Positions 32,440-44,585 of a DNA stretch of 64,000 nt are shown piece by piece. This stretch comes from Orientallactaga sibirica. Lineage: Eukaryota; Chordata; Mammalia; Rodentia; Dipodidae. Numbering within the stretch: position 1 is the first letter of the stretch; every line of letters begins with the position of its first letter. The DNA is taken from NCBI GenBank assembly GCA_036365145.1, contig JAEOAD010000045.1, positions 18,951,501 to 19,015,500 on the forward strand, written 5' to 3'. The notes beneath the pieces were generated by a model. That model saw nothing but the letters and a program-made list of their open reading frames with translations, had not been told where the DNA came from and did no database searches. Made by a program: the position numbers and the translations under genes.

Positions 32440-35400
32440 GTGAGGGACTTGGCCTGGCAGAGGCAGGGGCTCTGGTCGGGACGGGCGGCGAGATGATAGA
32501 GCCTCCATGTCTGTGTCTTTGCCCCGTAGCTCCCAGATCCGACATGCCTGGGACCACACCAAATCCGTGCGGCAGAACCTGGCGGAGATGGGGTTGGCCA
32601 TGGACTCCAACAAGGCCGTGCCCCTCCGTAAGAGAAAGGTACTGGCCAGCCGGGGTCCTGCCGGCCGCCTCCTTCCTCGATCTCCCTGCCCTCCTCGTCC
32701 TCCTCCTCCACGGCTCTTTCTTTCTTTCACTGTGCTGCCTTTCACAACTTGCTCTCGTTCACACCCTCCCCGGGTTTGCGACCTCGGCACAGTCAACCCC
32801 ACTTAGACTCCGTTTGCTCTGACTCTGGTCCTGTGCCCCTTAACTTCCTCCTCAGCACACGTTTGGACTTAGATCGGAGCTTTGCTTTTCCTCTGCGTTC
32901 AGCAGGTTTTTTTTTTTTTTTTTTTGAAATTAACCTGTTTGACATCTCAGTGGTATTTTCCCAAAATCATCTTTTTTTTTGGTGGGAGGGGAGGTTTCGA
33001 GATTAGAGTCTTGCTCTAGTCCAGGCTGACCTGGAATTCACTATGTATGTAGTCTCAAGAGTGGCCTGGAACTCACGGACTGTGCCTCCCAAGTGCTGGT
33101 ATTAAACGCATGCACCATCACGCCCGGGTAAGCTGCTTTATTTTAATTCATAGCAATTGTAGGTACATGATAGTATATTATTTAATTATTTTTGTTGAAT
33201 GGGCCTCTTAAACCCCTCATAAAAATCTCATTTTGCTTTCTACTAAATCTCCCAAGATGCTTGGAATGTCAGGTACTCTCACTCAGTAATCTCTCTGCTT
33301 CTTGAATACATGAGAAACTGTAACTAAACCCTATCAGATAATCCCTTCTCATGAAAAAGCTAGCCGACCTCTCTTGTCGTTTGTAAATCTAATGTCCTGT
33401 GCACTGTTTCACTGCTTTATCACACAACAGACAGGAGGAGGCAAAGGGCTTTAGCTTACTTTCTGGATAGCACAGAAAGATGAATTGCTTGTGTGCCTTT
33501 TGGAGACTGGATTTTAGTGCATTGGTTCTTGTTTTTACCCAGTTCCTTCTGACCATGGGCAAGGATTCTTATGTTGTATTGGCTTGAGCAAACTCCTTCC
33601 TTGATCCTGGTCAAACTTTCCCCAATGAAAGGTCTTTATTTACTGATCTTATAGGCTCTTTTGTCCGCAGGTGAAGGCCATGGAGGTGGACGGGGAGGAG
33701 AGGCCCAAAGCACTGGTGCGGAAGCCCTATGTGCTAAATGGTGAGTGTGGGCTATCCTCTTCCAGGTTGTCATCTTGCCTTGCCAGCTGGAAAGAGTCTT
33801 CCTTGACGTCACTTTATTTATTTTGTCTTCATTTTAAACAACTGGAGAGAGTAAGTTTCAAAGAGGAGAAATGAACTGTTTCAGGGTTCAATGACAGGAC
33901 CGTGTCTCTGGCGGAGACATTTTCAGGCTAATATTGAATTTAATATTTAATTTTTATTTCATATTTAATGGTAAATGTGTGAACTAAGGTCAGAGATGTT
34001 CAGGGAAGATACAGCAAAATACTTGAGAGGATGATAAAAAGGCATGAAGTCTTGGCATGTATCCAATTTGAAGGTGAACTGACTTGAGTTTTAAAGAATC
34101 TGCATAATTTAATATTTCCAAAAGCAAATCAGTTTCACAGTGTATTCAGGCTTGGGGACAATATTAAAACAGGAAAACAAACCCTACAGGAATGTTCTGG
34201 AATTCTTCACCTCCCCTTCCTAGTGGATACTTTACCTCTCTGGTGCTAGGAATTGAACCCAGGGTCCTTATTCATACTAAATACATGCCCCTGTTCAGAG
34301 ATTTAAACAGATCTCCTGAGTGTAAAAGATTGGAATGGATAGATGTTTGATATGAAACACCGTAAGCTGTCCTTAACTTTTGTGGTTTGTATACTCAGCT
34401 GTGGTGGCTGTGATACACTGGAGGAAATTGCTGAAGAGGCAGGAAGATCAGGAATTTGAGGCCAGCCTGAGCTAGCTAATTCTGCACAGGATTGTATGTA
34501 CAACACTGTATGTGTTTGTTTTAATAAACATTGTACATTTGGTTTCTAAAATTTTAAATTGTTAAAAACTACATAAAAATGTTACTCTTTTACCCACTTT
34601 ATTTATTTGAGAGAGAGAAAGGCAGGTAAAGAGAGAGAGAGAATGGGTGTGCAGGGCCTCCAGCCACTGCAAACAAACTCCAGATGCATGTGCCACCTTG
34701 TGCATCTGGCTTCAGTGGATCATGGAGAATCGAACAAAGTGGGTCCTTTGGCTTTGCAGGCAAGTGCCTTAACCACTAAGCCATCTCTCCAGCCCTGAAA
34801 GTTTTTTTTTTTTTTTTTTTAGTTTTTCAAAGTAGGCTCTCACTCTAGCTCAGGCTGACCTAGAACTCACTATGTAGTCTCAGGGTGCCCTCAAACTCAT
34901 AGTGATCATCCTGCCTCTGCCTCCCAGTGCTGGGATTAAAGGTGTGCACCACCATGCCTGGCTCAGCCCTGAACTTTTGATTTTCAAAGCTGAAACTATA
35001 CACAACTCCGTTTTTCACTGCCTTCGGCCCTGACAACCAGGTCAAAGATGATGGCTGTAAGCAATATTAGTGTCTAGCACCTAAATCAGATTACATCGTT
35101 TCTATAGAGGTAGCTATTTTTCTGTCTGTGTGGATGATAAATAGAATTTTCCCATATTTGTGCAGTGGTTTTTTTGTTGTTGTTGTTGTTGCTTTGTTTT
35201 CGAGGTAGGATTTCACTCTAGCCCAGGCTGACCTAGAATTCACTATGTAGTCTCAGGGTGGCTTTGAACTCACAGCTACCCTACTTCTGCCTCCTGAGTG
35301 CTGGAATTAAAGGCATGTGCCACCATTCCCAGCTCTTCTTTTTTTCTTTTTGGATTTTATTTTATTTTTGTTTATTTGTTTGAGAGAGAGAGAAAAAAAA

Positions 35401-38145
35401 AAAGGGCACGCCAAGGCATCCAGCTGCTGCAAACGAACTCCAAATGCATGTTCCACTTTCTGCATCTGGCTTTTGTGGGTCCTGGGGAATCGAACCATGG
35501 TCCTTTGGCTTTGTAGGCAAATGCTTTAACCGCTAAGCCATTTCTCCAGCCCTGTGTCTTTCTTTTTTTCCTGTGTTGGGTATTGAACCCAAGGTCTTAT
35601 GCATGTTGGGTAAGTGTGCTTTGTGACTGAGCTATACTCCAAATTTACCTAGCTTTCTATTTTTATTGATTTTGGACAAAGTATTGTTATATAACCCATG
35701 CTAACCTTGAGCTTGTGATCCTCCTGCTTCAGCTTCTACTGGTACAGCCTGTTTTAAACATAAAGCAGTTATTGTATTGGTTCCATAGCTTGGATTTCCC
35801 TCTCACATAGAATAATGAGGTGCATTTACCCCTGCAGTTGTAGTATTTATTTACTCCCAAGGTATGGTCTCACTCTAATTTTTATTTTATTTTATTTTAT
35901 TTTTCAAGGTAGGGTTTCACTCTAGCTCAGGCTGATCTGGAATTCACTATGTAGTCTCAGGGTGGCCTCAAACTCATGGCGATCCTCCTACCTCTGCCTT
36001 CCAAGTGCTGGGATTAAAGGCGTGCGCCACCACGCCCAGCTATGTTTTTTTTTTTTATTTATTTATTTTCGAGGTAGGGTCTCTAGCCCAGGCTGACCTG
36101 GAGCTCACTCTCTGTGTAGTCCCAGGCTATCCTCAAACTCACAGCAATCCTCCTACCTCTGCCTCCCAAGTGCTGGGATCAAAGGGGTGTGCCACCGTGC
36201 CCAGCTGTATTCGTTTGTTTGGATCTTCCCATCTTGCATGTTGGCATAATATGCCAGAAAAGGAGTTCTTTGACAGTATTATAGCCGGAAGAATCCAACC
36301 TTGTGGGCCCTGCCTCTCCATCTCTGCCCCAAGGACCTGGCATTAAGATTGGTAGTTGAGTGCCTTCATGTTAAACCATCAGGCCTGGAGAAAAGTGACT
36401 CACACCTTTAATCCCAGCACTCACGAGACAGAGGTAGGTAGATGGCTGTGAGTTTGAGGCCAGCCTGAGACTATATAGTGAATTCCAGGTCAGCCTGGGC
36501 TAGTGTAAGACCCTACCTCGAAACAAACAAAAAACCAAAAACAGAAAAGTGATTTGCTTTTCAGGGAGTTGCCACACTTAGGGGTGATTGAACCTCCACA
36601 GTCTAGAGGCTGATGAGGAAGATTCCAGCTTTGAACTTGGGAATGGGTTGTTATAGGAATTCTTGTGACATGTGACTGGATGGAATGTTTGAACAGTTTA
36701 AATAGTGCTGGAAGTAAAGCCTTATTCCATTTCTGGGCTTCTTTTACCCTAGAACTGGAGGCCGAAGCCAGCCTCCCCGAAAAGAAAGGAAATACCCTGT
36801 CTCAGGACCTCATTGACTACGTTCACTACATGGTGGAGAACCATGGGGAGGACTACAAGGTGAGCCTTGACAACTGGCCTGAAGAAGCACCATTGGGGCT
36901 GGTCAGAGGAGCATTGAATCATTTGTGGCCTTGTCTGCTTGCCTAATGGCATTAAAAAAATATTTTTTAAACTTTCTAAATTTTTTAATTTATTTGCAAG
37001 GGGGAAGAGAGAGAATGGGTGTACTGGGGCCTGTGGTCGCTGCAAACGAATTCTAGATACATGTGCCATTTGTGCATCTGGCTTTATGTGGGTACTAGGG
37101 AACTGGACATGGGTCATCAGACTTTGTAGACAAGTGCTTTAACTGTCAAGCCATCTCTTCAGCCCTACTTTATAATTTTTTTTATTTTCATGTTTGTATG
37201 TATTAGCTTGTCGGGGTCTCTTGTCCCTGCAAACAAACAATTGACACTCATGCCACTTTTTGCATCCAGCTTTCCGTATTTATTATTTATTTGAGAGAGG
37301 AAGAGGCAGATAGAGAGAATGGGTGTGCAGGGCCTCCAGCCACTGCAAATGAACTCCAAATGCATGTGCCACCTTGTGCATCTGGCTAATGTGGGTCCTG
37401 GGGAGTCGAATCAAGGTCCTTTGGCTTTGCAGGCAAATGCCTTAACCGCTAAGCCATCCCCCCATTGTATTTATTTTTATTTATTTATTTGAGAGAGAAA
37501 GAATGGGCATACCAGGGCCTCCAGCCACTGAAAACAAAGTCCAGGTGCATGCACCACCTTGTGCATCTGGCTAATGTGGATACTGGGGAATTGAGCTTTG
37601 AACCAGGGTCCTTAGACTTCACAGGCAAGCGCTTAACCACTAAGCCATCTCTCAAGCCCCATTGTATTTTTAAAGAACTGGTGCCATTTTAATTATGGGA
37701 GGATTCAAAAGAAAGTCTGTGTCTTCAGGAGTGAAATGTATAGCTGTACTGGACCTCTGTGCTGAGGTGAGGTAGTTGGCTGTGGATGGGGTATGAACTC
37801 CCTCCCCTAGCCAGCCTCAGCTCCTTCAAGGCCCACTGTATTACTGAGCCTTCCTTCTTGGTCCCTAAGAGCATTTGCAGTATTTCCCCAGCTCTTCAGT
37901 GCACAAGGGCTTCACAGCATCTGCTATGGCTTTTTTTTCCCCCTTTTAATTATTTGAAAGGTGGGTCAATATGGGAGTGCTAGGGTCTCCTGCTAATGCA
38001 AACCAACTTCAGGTGCATGCACTCCTTTATGCATCTGGCTCTATGTGTGTACTGGGGAATTGAACCCAGGCTGTCTGGCTTTGCAAGCAAACACCTTTAA
38101 CTGCTGAGCCATCTCTCCAGCCCCCATTATGGCTTTTTAAAAAAT

Positions 38146-38182
<37 letters not shown>

Positions 38183-38875
38183 AGGTAGGATCTCACTCTG
38201 GCCCAGGCTGACTTGGAATTCACTGTGTACTGTTAGGGTGCCCTTGAACTCATGGCAATCCTCCTACCTCTGCCTCCTGAGTGCTGGGATTAAAGGCGTG
38301 TGCCACCAAGCCCGGGTTTTCTTTTCTTTTCTTTTCTTTTCTTTTCTTTTCTTTTCTTTTCTTTTCTTTTTTTTTCTTAAAAAATTATTTGAAGCCAGGC
38401 ATGGTGGCACATGCCTTTAATCCCAGCACTCGGGAGGCAGAGGTAGGAGGATCGCCATGAGTTCGAGGCCACCCTGAGACTACATAATGAATTCCAGGTC
38501 AGCCTGAGCTAGAGTGAGACCCTACCGAAAAAAAAAAAAAAATTATTTGAGACAGAAACAGAGTGTCAGGCTTTGCAAGCGAACACCTTTAACCACTGGC
38601 CATGTCTCCTTCTTCCCCCCTCCCCCCATGGCTTTTGAGGTGATAGGAAGTGGCTTGCTCAGTTCAGGTAGGACTAGGATTTGAACTTTTGTCTGTGTGT
38701 CCCTCCTCAAGTTCCCCTTCTTTCTTTTTAGGCCATGGCCCGGGATGAGAAGAATTACTATCAAGATACTCCAAAACAGATTCGGAATAAGATTAACGTC
38801 TATAAACGTTTTTACCCAGCTGAGTGGCAAGCCTTCACTGAGTCTTTGCAAAGTAAGAAGATGGAAGTTGACTGA
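32333..38875 (+). CDS. NOP16: NOP16 nucleolar protein, complete (five coding exons)
   Basis: NOP16 is a nucleolar factor of the pre-60S ribosomal particle, needed for large-subunit maturation. Coding exons are 32333-32439, 32530-32638, 33671-33740, 36753-36859 and 38732-38875 (107+109+70+107+144 nt), giving 178 residues, the same length as human. The basic N-terminus (KAKGKTRRQKFGYNVNRKRL) is the likely nuclear/nucleolar signal. It is followed by HAWDHTKSVRQNLAEMGLA, a second basic cluster LRKRK, the LEAEASLPEKK segment, and a conserved C-terminus with DEKNYYQDTPKQIR and FYPAEWQAF. All junctions are GT-AG and the frame stays open. Introns 3 and 4 are filled with SINEs. Confidence 0.97.
32530..32638 (+). 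CDS. NOP16: NOP16 coding exon 2
   Basis: The acceptor is cccgtag and the donor is gtactg. The exon completes the Cys codon, then encodes SQIRHAWDHTKSVRQN through PLRKRK and ends in phase 0. Confidence 0.96.
32985..33128 (-). repeat. B1 SINE in NOP16 intron 2
   Basis: Antisense B1 with a TATG duplication (CTATGTATGTAG). The remaining intron, 33130-33670, is single-copy. Confidence 0.8.
33671..33740 (+). CDS. NOP16: NOP16 coding exon 3
   Basis: The acceptor is ccgcag and the donor is gtgagt. The exon encodes VKAMEVDGEERPKALV and RKPYVLN and leaves one base of a Glu codon. Confidence 0.95.
34594..36545. repeat. SINE cluster in NOP16 intron 3
   Basis: tRNA SINE 34594-34795, B1 34798-34966, B1 35168-35335, tRNA SINE 35338-35554, B1 35880-36042 and 36046-36208 (all -); B1 36384-36545 (+). 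An older B1-like piece lies at 34395-34500, and another at 35650-35760. Confidence 0.75.
36753..36859 (+). CDS. NOP16: NOP16 coding exon 4
   Basis: The acceptor is accctag and the donor is gtgagc. The exon completes Glu and encodes LEAEASLPEKKGNTLSQDL through NHGEDYK, ending in phase 0. Confidence 0.96.
36950..38610. repeat. SINE cluster in NOP16 intron 4
   Basis: tRNA SINEs 36950-37165, 37200-37275 (piece), 37276-37465, 37468-37659 and 37941-38125 (-); B1 38149-38317 (-) with (TTTTC)n 38318-38368; B1 38393-38545 (+); tRNA SINE scrap 38546-38610. 37660-37940 is single-copy. Confidence 0.75.
38732..38875 (+). CDS. NOP16: NOP16 coding exon 5 with stop
   Basis: The acceptor is ttttag. The exon encodes AMARDEKNYYQDTPKQIRN and onward to SKKMEVD, then TGA at 38873-38875. 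The human protein ends in a near-identical KMEVE. Confidence 0.97.
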   Translation, partial: AMARDEKNYYQDTPKQIRNKINVYKRFYPAEWQAFTESLQSKKMEVD

Positions 38876-39158
38876 ATGTTGTGCACCTGCCAGACTTGGG
38901 CCTCTTGGACCAGAGAAGCCAAAACCAGAGCTTAAAGTGTGGAGTACACAGCTTCAGATGATGCTGGCAAAATCCCATGGAATCAGGTTACATGCACGGA
39001 TGCGTGTGTTTAATGTCCCTCTAGAGAATGAAGTCTCTGAGGCTACAATTTAGATTCTCTTGTGGGTTCATGGAAAAGCTGGGACTTGCTGTTCCGTAGA
39101 GTAGGTGCTTTATTTGAATATAATCTGTACATAATAAAACAAAGATTATTTTACTTTT
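38876..39158 (+). terminator. NOP16: NOP16 3' UTR and poly(A) signal
   Basis: SINE-free sequence follows the stop. AATAAA lies at 39133-39138, so the transcript probably ends about 15-25 nt later. The UTR is about 280 nt. Confidence 0.8.
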
Positions 39159-39159
39159 C

Positions 39160-39810
39160 TAATTGTTTTGTATTGTATGTGCTGCCGGCCCCTGGAACTG
39201 TCCTTGAGAAAACCAATCCTACCAGGGCAGAGGAGCCACCCAGCCCAACAGCATGTGCCAAGTCCATATTCTTGTGGACACAGCCTTCCTCTTCAGCGTT
39301 CCCTGCCTCAGTTTCCTCAACAGGGTTTCCATTTACTCTCCTAAAGAAACTTGTCGGGATGTCTGGGCTGCTCAGAGGGAACCTGCCTTGCTACCGTTAG
39401 TCCCACCCTGGAATTGGCTTTGCTCTACTGCTGGAGGGTAATGAAGCCACATCCTGGTCTGCTGAGAAGTGTCCGTCTGTCTCTGCTTCTTTGGATCGTT
39501 TGTGTTGGCTTTGTCCTGATGCAAACCCCAGGCCTCCAAACCTGACATCTGGGACTGGCAGACTGGCTAACACTTCGTGTGCCACACATTGGGCTTCAAG
39601 TGGTGTGGCCAATCTTCAGTGCCAAGCCTGCCTGATTCAGTGGCATATGAGGAGGTGATTCCCATTTTGAAGCAAGGTCACAAGCAGGATGTGAAGTGGG
39701 CATTTTAAATCTGGGCACTGACCCTAACTATTACACATGTAAAAACCCTCCCAAACCCCAAGGCTTTTATTGGGAACACTTACAGTCTTGGTTCTTCACT
39801 GCTCTTGAAA
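39160..39810. other. Single-copy sequence downstream of NOP16
   Basis: No gene or repeat is recognised. It may belong to a long ARL10 3' UTR, but no signal decides this. Confidence 0.3.
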
Positions 39811-39813
39811 TGG

Positions 39814-40002
39814 TGTAGTGGTTTGTCTGTGAAGTGTTCCCCATAGCCTCATGTGTTTTCAATACTTGGTTTCCAGCTAGTGGCAATTTGGGAAAGTTGA
39901 TCCTTTGGGAAGTAGATCCTTGCTAGAGGAGGTGTGGAGCTAAGAGCTGACCTTAAAGACTATTATTAGTCCAGTCCACTGGGTGTTCAGAGATAGTCTT
40001 TT

Positions 40003-40043
<41 letters not shown>

Positions 40044-40349
40044 TTTTTCAAGGTAGGGTCTCACTCTAGCTCAGGCTGACCTGGAATTCACTATGTAGTC
40101 TCAGGGTGGCCTCGAACTCACAGCGATCCTCCTACCTCTGCCTCCCAAGTGCTGGGATTAAAGGTGTGCGCCACCATGCCCGGCCTTCAGAAATAGTCTT
40201 TACTGCTGCTGTGAAAGGATGTGACACCTAGCTGCCTGCTCTGCCATGAAGATACTTCCCCTCGAAACTATGAATTGAAATAAACCTTTCTGCCCATAAG
40301 CTGTTCTGGTTGGGCGCTTTGTCCCAGCGATGATAATGTTACTGCTACA
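39814..40349 (+). mobile_element. Solo-LTR-like element with B1 insertion
   Basis: The ends are TGTAGTGG and TGCTACA. An AATAAA lies at 40279-40284, and the interior is shared with other copies in the window ('GGAGGTGTGG', 'AATAAACCTTTCTGCCCATA'). A B1 (about 40002-40185) is inserted, flanked by TTCAGARATAGTCTTT duplications (39986-40001 and 40186-40201). It resembles a rodent MaLR/ERVL-type LTR; I am not sure of the family name. Confidence 0.6.
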
Positions 40350-40621
40350 GAAAGGCTTGTTCTTTTTACATATCAGTTCAGGTGGAACCTAGTAAGTATA
40401 CATAAACTTTTCATGTTACAAGTAAGGCTGTAGAGGTATCTAAATGGATAGCTTGGAAAGGTCTCTCAGTTCCCTTGATTGGGCTCAGCAGCAGCTTCTA
40501 GGAGTGACTGGCCATTTTCAGCACCCAGAGTAGTCCTTGGGATCCAGAGTATAACCTGGGGGCCTGTACCTTCTGTTCTGTACAGAATTCCAGAGACGGG
40601 CCTTTGACTAAGATGTTCCTT

Positions 40622-41286
40622 TTTGGGGAGGGGAGGGGGTATGGTCCTGCTCTAGCACAGGCTGACCTGGAATTCACTCTGCAGTCTCAGGCTGACTTCA
40701 TACACCGATCCTCTTACCTTGGCCTCCCGAGTGCTGGGATTAAAGGTATCTGCCATCATACCTGGCCCAAATAATCCTTTAATTTTTAAAATTTATGAGC
40801 ACATGGGTGCGCCAGGGCCTCTTGGCACTGCGTACAGACACAGATGCATGTGTCACTTTGTGCATCTGGTTTTACGTAGGTACTGCGGACTCTGTAAGCA
40901 AGTGCCTTTACCTACTGAGTCATCTCTCCAGCCCCCAGGATGTTCCCTTCTTTTTAAAATTTTATTTACTTGAGAGAGGCAGATATTGAGAATGGGGATG
41001 CCAAGGCCTTCAGCCTCTGCAAACTCCAGATGCATGCACTACCTTATGCATCTGGTTTACGTGAGTCCTGGGGAATCAAACCTGGGTCCTTTGGCTTCAC
41101 AGGCAAGCACCTTAACCACTAAGCCATTTCTCCTGTTCTCCCTTTTTTTTTTTTTTCCAGGTAGGGTCTCACTAGCCCAGGCTGACCTGGAATTCACTAG
41201 TCTTAGGCTGGCCTTGAACTCATGGTGAGCCCCCTACCTCTGCCTCCTGAGTGCTGGGATTCAAAGCGTGTACCACCATGCCCGGT
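40622..41286 (-). repeat. SINE cluster
   Basis: B1 40622-40767; tRNA SINEs 40776-40936 and 40954-41137; B1 41141-41286. All are antisense. Confidence 0.8.
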
Positions 41287-42545
41287 CCTTACTTCTTTAC
41301 CCAGGCTCAGGTGCCAACTTCAGGAAGCTGCCTCTGACCCCAGGCATGTAAGTGTCCCTGCTTCCTGTCTCACCAGAGTTGTCCTCTAGATCAAACCTGA
41401 TGCTCAGGCACTTCAGAGTGGCATTCCCAGCCCCACAACTGACTACATTTGAGCTTGCAGGCAGTGGCCTTGCCTGGAACTGCAGTGTGAGCCAGGCAGA
41501 TGTTGAGGGAACACTTGAAGCAGGCTCTGCAGCTTCCTTTCTGACCTCGAGCATAGAGGTAGGCTCTTGAGCCCTAGCTCTGGACCCATCACCTAGGATT
41601 GGGAGGAGGCTTTTGTTCACGTGTACCTCCAAGGCTGAAGAAACAGGAGGTCGATTCTTGCTGTCTGACAACTTTCTCACCTTCCACAGTGGCCCTGCAC
41701 TGGAAGCATTCAGCACACACTCCTCAAAATGAGAATTCAAATGAAACCACATCAATTTGAACATGTCTTGTGTCCCTCAAAGAAGCTACAAATCCTCTTG
41801 GTATAGGCCATTTGTCCTGTGCCTTTGGGTTCAGGGGGCATAAGCAGAGATGGCAAGGTCCCTTGGCACTCCCACATCTCAGGACAGGCAGAGGGCCCGA
41901 GCAGTCTCAAGGACGTTCTCTTTTGTTGTTGTTCGTTTGTTTTTTCAAGGTAGGGTTTCACTCTAGCCCAGGCTGACCTGGAATTCACGATGTAGTCTCA
42001 GGGTGGCCTTGAATTCACGGCGATATTCCTACCTCTGCCTCTGCTGGGATTAAAGGCGTGCACCACCAGCTTGAGGGTATTCTTTTTTGGGAGGGCATAC
42101 CCATGTGATTAACTTTATTCTCGAGATTGGGGTGGGCTGAAAACAGGGTTAAGGTCAGCCCTTCTCTGGCTCTTCCTGGTTCTCCTTATGTTTGCGTTCT
42201 TGGATCAATCACTAGCCTTTGAGCCTGGTCTAAGCGCCTCTTGGTTGACCATGAAGATCCCAGTCAGCTGAACATGGACAGCTGGTGCCACAGCACAGCT
42301 ACCAGAAAGAAGGCTTTCATTAGACTTGGGTTTCCTGTGAGCTGGAGAGTCCAAATTGATCTCATTGCCTGTCAAGGCTAAACAGCTTCTGAGTTCAGCC
42401 ACATCCTCATCCCATGTCCTACCTCCAGGCCAGTCCTTGAGATCCCTTCTTGAACTCCCTGGATACTCTCTGTATGTGGTCCTATCTTCCCCACCTTCCT
42501 CAATGGAGCCTGATCACTGCATGTCTCAATGTCAAGGAATATTCT
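41287..42545. other. Mostly single-copy stretch between NOP16 and ARL10
   Basis: Apart from a B1 at 41922-42072 (-), I recognise nothing in 41287-42545. Open frames here are short and unconvincing. TTTATT at 42113-42118 would be a minus-strand poly(A) signal. Confidence 0.4.
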
Positions 42546-42741
42546 TTTTTTAAAAAAGATTGTTTTTATTTATTTGACAGAGAGAGAGAGAGAATGGGTG
42601 TGCCAGGGTCTCCAGCCACTGCAAAACTCCAGATGTGTATGCCCCCTTGTGCAGCTGGTTAACATGGGTCATGGGGAATTGAATCTGGATCCTTTGGTTT
42701 TGCAGGCAAATGCCTTAATCGCTAAACCATCCCTCCAGCTC
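42546..42741 (-). repeat. tRNA-derived SINE with clean duplication
   Basis: TCAAGGAATATT flanks both sides (42532-42543 and 42742-42753), and the copy is near full-length. This shows the tRNA SINE was mobilised by an L1-type machinery. Confidence 0.85.
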
Positions 42742-43416
42742 TCAAGGAATATTTTTGCCCTAACTACCCTACTGTCCAAGCTCTGGGCCCAGGGTAGCCT
42801 CTTCTCTAAGGGATGGGTCTGGCTTCATTTCAATAACAGCCCTGGTTCAGGGGTGTGGCTCAGTGGTAGAGCACCTGCCTGGAATGCAGGAAGCCCTGGG
42901 TTCAATCACCAAAACTCCCAGTGCAGAGGTACAACAGGTGGAGACCTCCCTTCCCTGTGAAGGGCACTGCTCCCTCTGATCCTGAACCTTCCCACCAGCT
43001 GTTCTTCGTTAGAATGACAATTGCCCAGGCATTAACTTGTTTGTAAACTCAATGAGGTTGGGTTGAGACAGTGAGAAGACTAAACACCCAGGATAGATGA
43101 GTAGATTAGGTTCCCAGTTTGAGATGGGCAGCTACAGGGCCAGTGGTAGAGGCTTCTGAGTCCAGAAAGTCCTAACCCAGTAGACAGGCAGATGAGGTTC
43201 TGAATCAGGCCAGTTCCTGCACTTCACCCAGTCTAGCTGTGGCAGAAACCAGGGCAAAGGCCCACTGGCTGGCACTCTTCCTGGAGAACATACCCAGTCA
43301 GAACAGCATAGCAAATGTGGTGGGTTCTGTGGCCACTAGAATATCTGTATTCAGCACAAAGATGGGGTTCTTAGTTATTGAAATGAAGCCTTTGTTTTTT
43401 TGTTTTTTTTTTTTTT

Positions 43417-44555
43417 TTTTTTTGTCTTTCGATTTTTCAAGGTAGAATCTCACTCTAGCCCAGGCTGACCCAGAATTCACTATGTAGTCTCCGGGTGGCC
43501 TCAAACTCACAGTGATCCTCCTACCTCTGCCTCCCAAGTGCTGGGATTAAAGGCGTGCGCCACCACGCCCGGCCTTATTTTTTATTTTTTGAGAGAGACA
43601 CAGAGATAGAATGGGTGGCCAACAGCCTCTCAGCTGCTGTGAACGAAGTCCAGATGCATCTGCTCTCTTGTGGGCAAGTGCGGCATTGCACCCTTGTGTC
43701 ACTTTTTGCATCTGGCTAAATGTGGGACCTGAAGATTGGAATCAGTGGTCTTAGGCTTGGCAGGCAGGCAGGCACCTTAACTGCTAAGCCATCTCTCCAG
43801 CCCCTGGCTCCTTTTTTTTTTTTTTTTTTTTGAGAAAGAGGCAGAGAGAGAGAGAGAATGAGTATGACAAGAAGACCTTTCAGCTGCTATGAACTCCAGA
43901 CACCTGCACCCCCTTGTGTGCATGTGCAACATTGCATGCTTGCGTCACTGCGTCTGGCTACATGGAACCTGGATATTCAAACATACATTCTTAGGCTAAG
44001 CCATCTCTCCAGCCCTGTTTTTTTTTTTTTTTAAGGTAATTTTTATTTAGAAAGAGAATGGGTACACCAGGGCATCCAGCCATTGCAAACCAAACTCCAG
44101 ATGTACGTGCTACCTTGTGCATCTGGCTTATGAGGGTCCTGGGGAATCGAACCTGGGTCCTTTGGCTTTGCAGGCAGGTGTCTTAACCACTAAATCACCT
44201 CTCCAGCCTCTGGTTTTGTTTTTTAGCACGTTGAACCTTCAGTGAGCTGGCACCTGGGGTTCTTTTCAGTGCTGGGGCTGGAGTCTATGGCCTTGTGCAT
44301 GCTAGGCAAGCACTCTACCACATCTCTAGCCAGTCCTCTTTCTGCTTTTTGACATGGGCTTATGTAGCCCAGGCTGACCTTTAACTCCTGAGTCTCCTGC
44401 CTCCACCTCCCAATTGCTAGGATTACAGGGAGTCCCACCACGCCTGGCTACTTTTTGCTGGGAGTCAGGGTCTCACTAAATTGCCCAGGCTGGTATTCAA
44501 TTTGCAGTCTTTTCAAGTAGCTGGATTATAGGCCTATGCCACCAAGCCTGGCCTC
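43417..44555 (-). repeat. SINE cluster
   Basis: B1 43417-43574; long-variant tRNA SINEs 43576-43803 and 43812-44016; tRNA SINE 44030-44209; old B4/B1-like pieces 44262-44455 and 44456-44555. Confidence 0.75.
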
Positions 44556-44585
44556 AGACAGTAGTTTTGATAAAAACGGTTTCAT

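Noticed and set aside
41297..41764. 155-codon minus-strand frame
   Set aside because: No family resemblance, no neighbouring exons, and no clear splice or promoter context.
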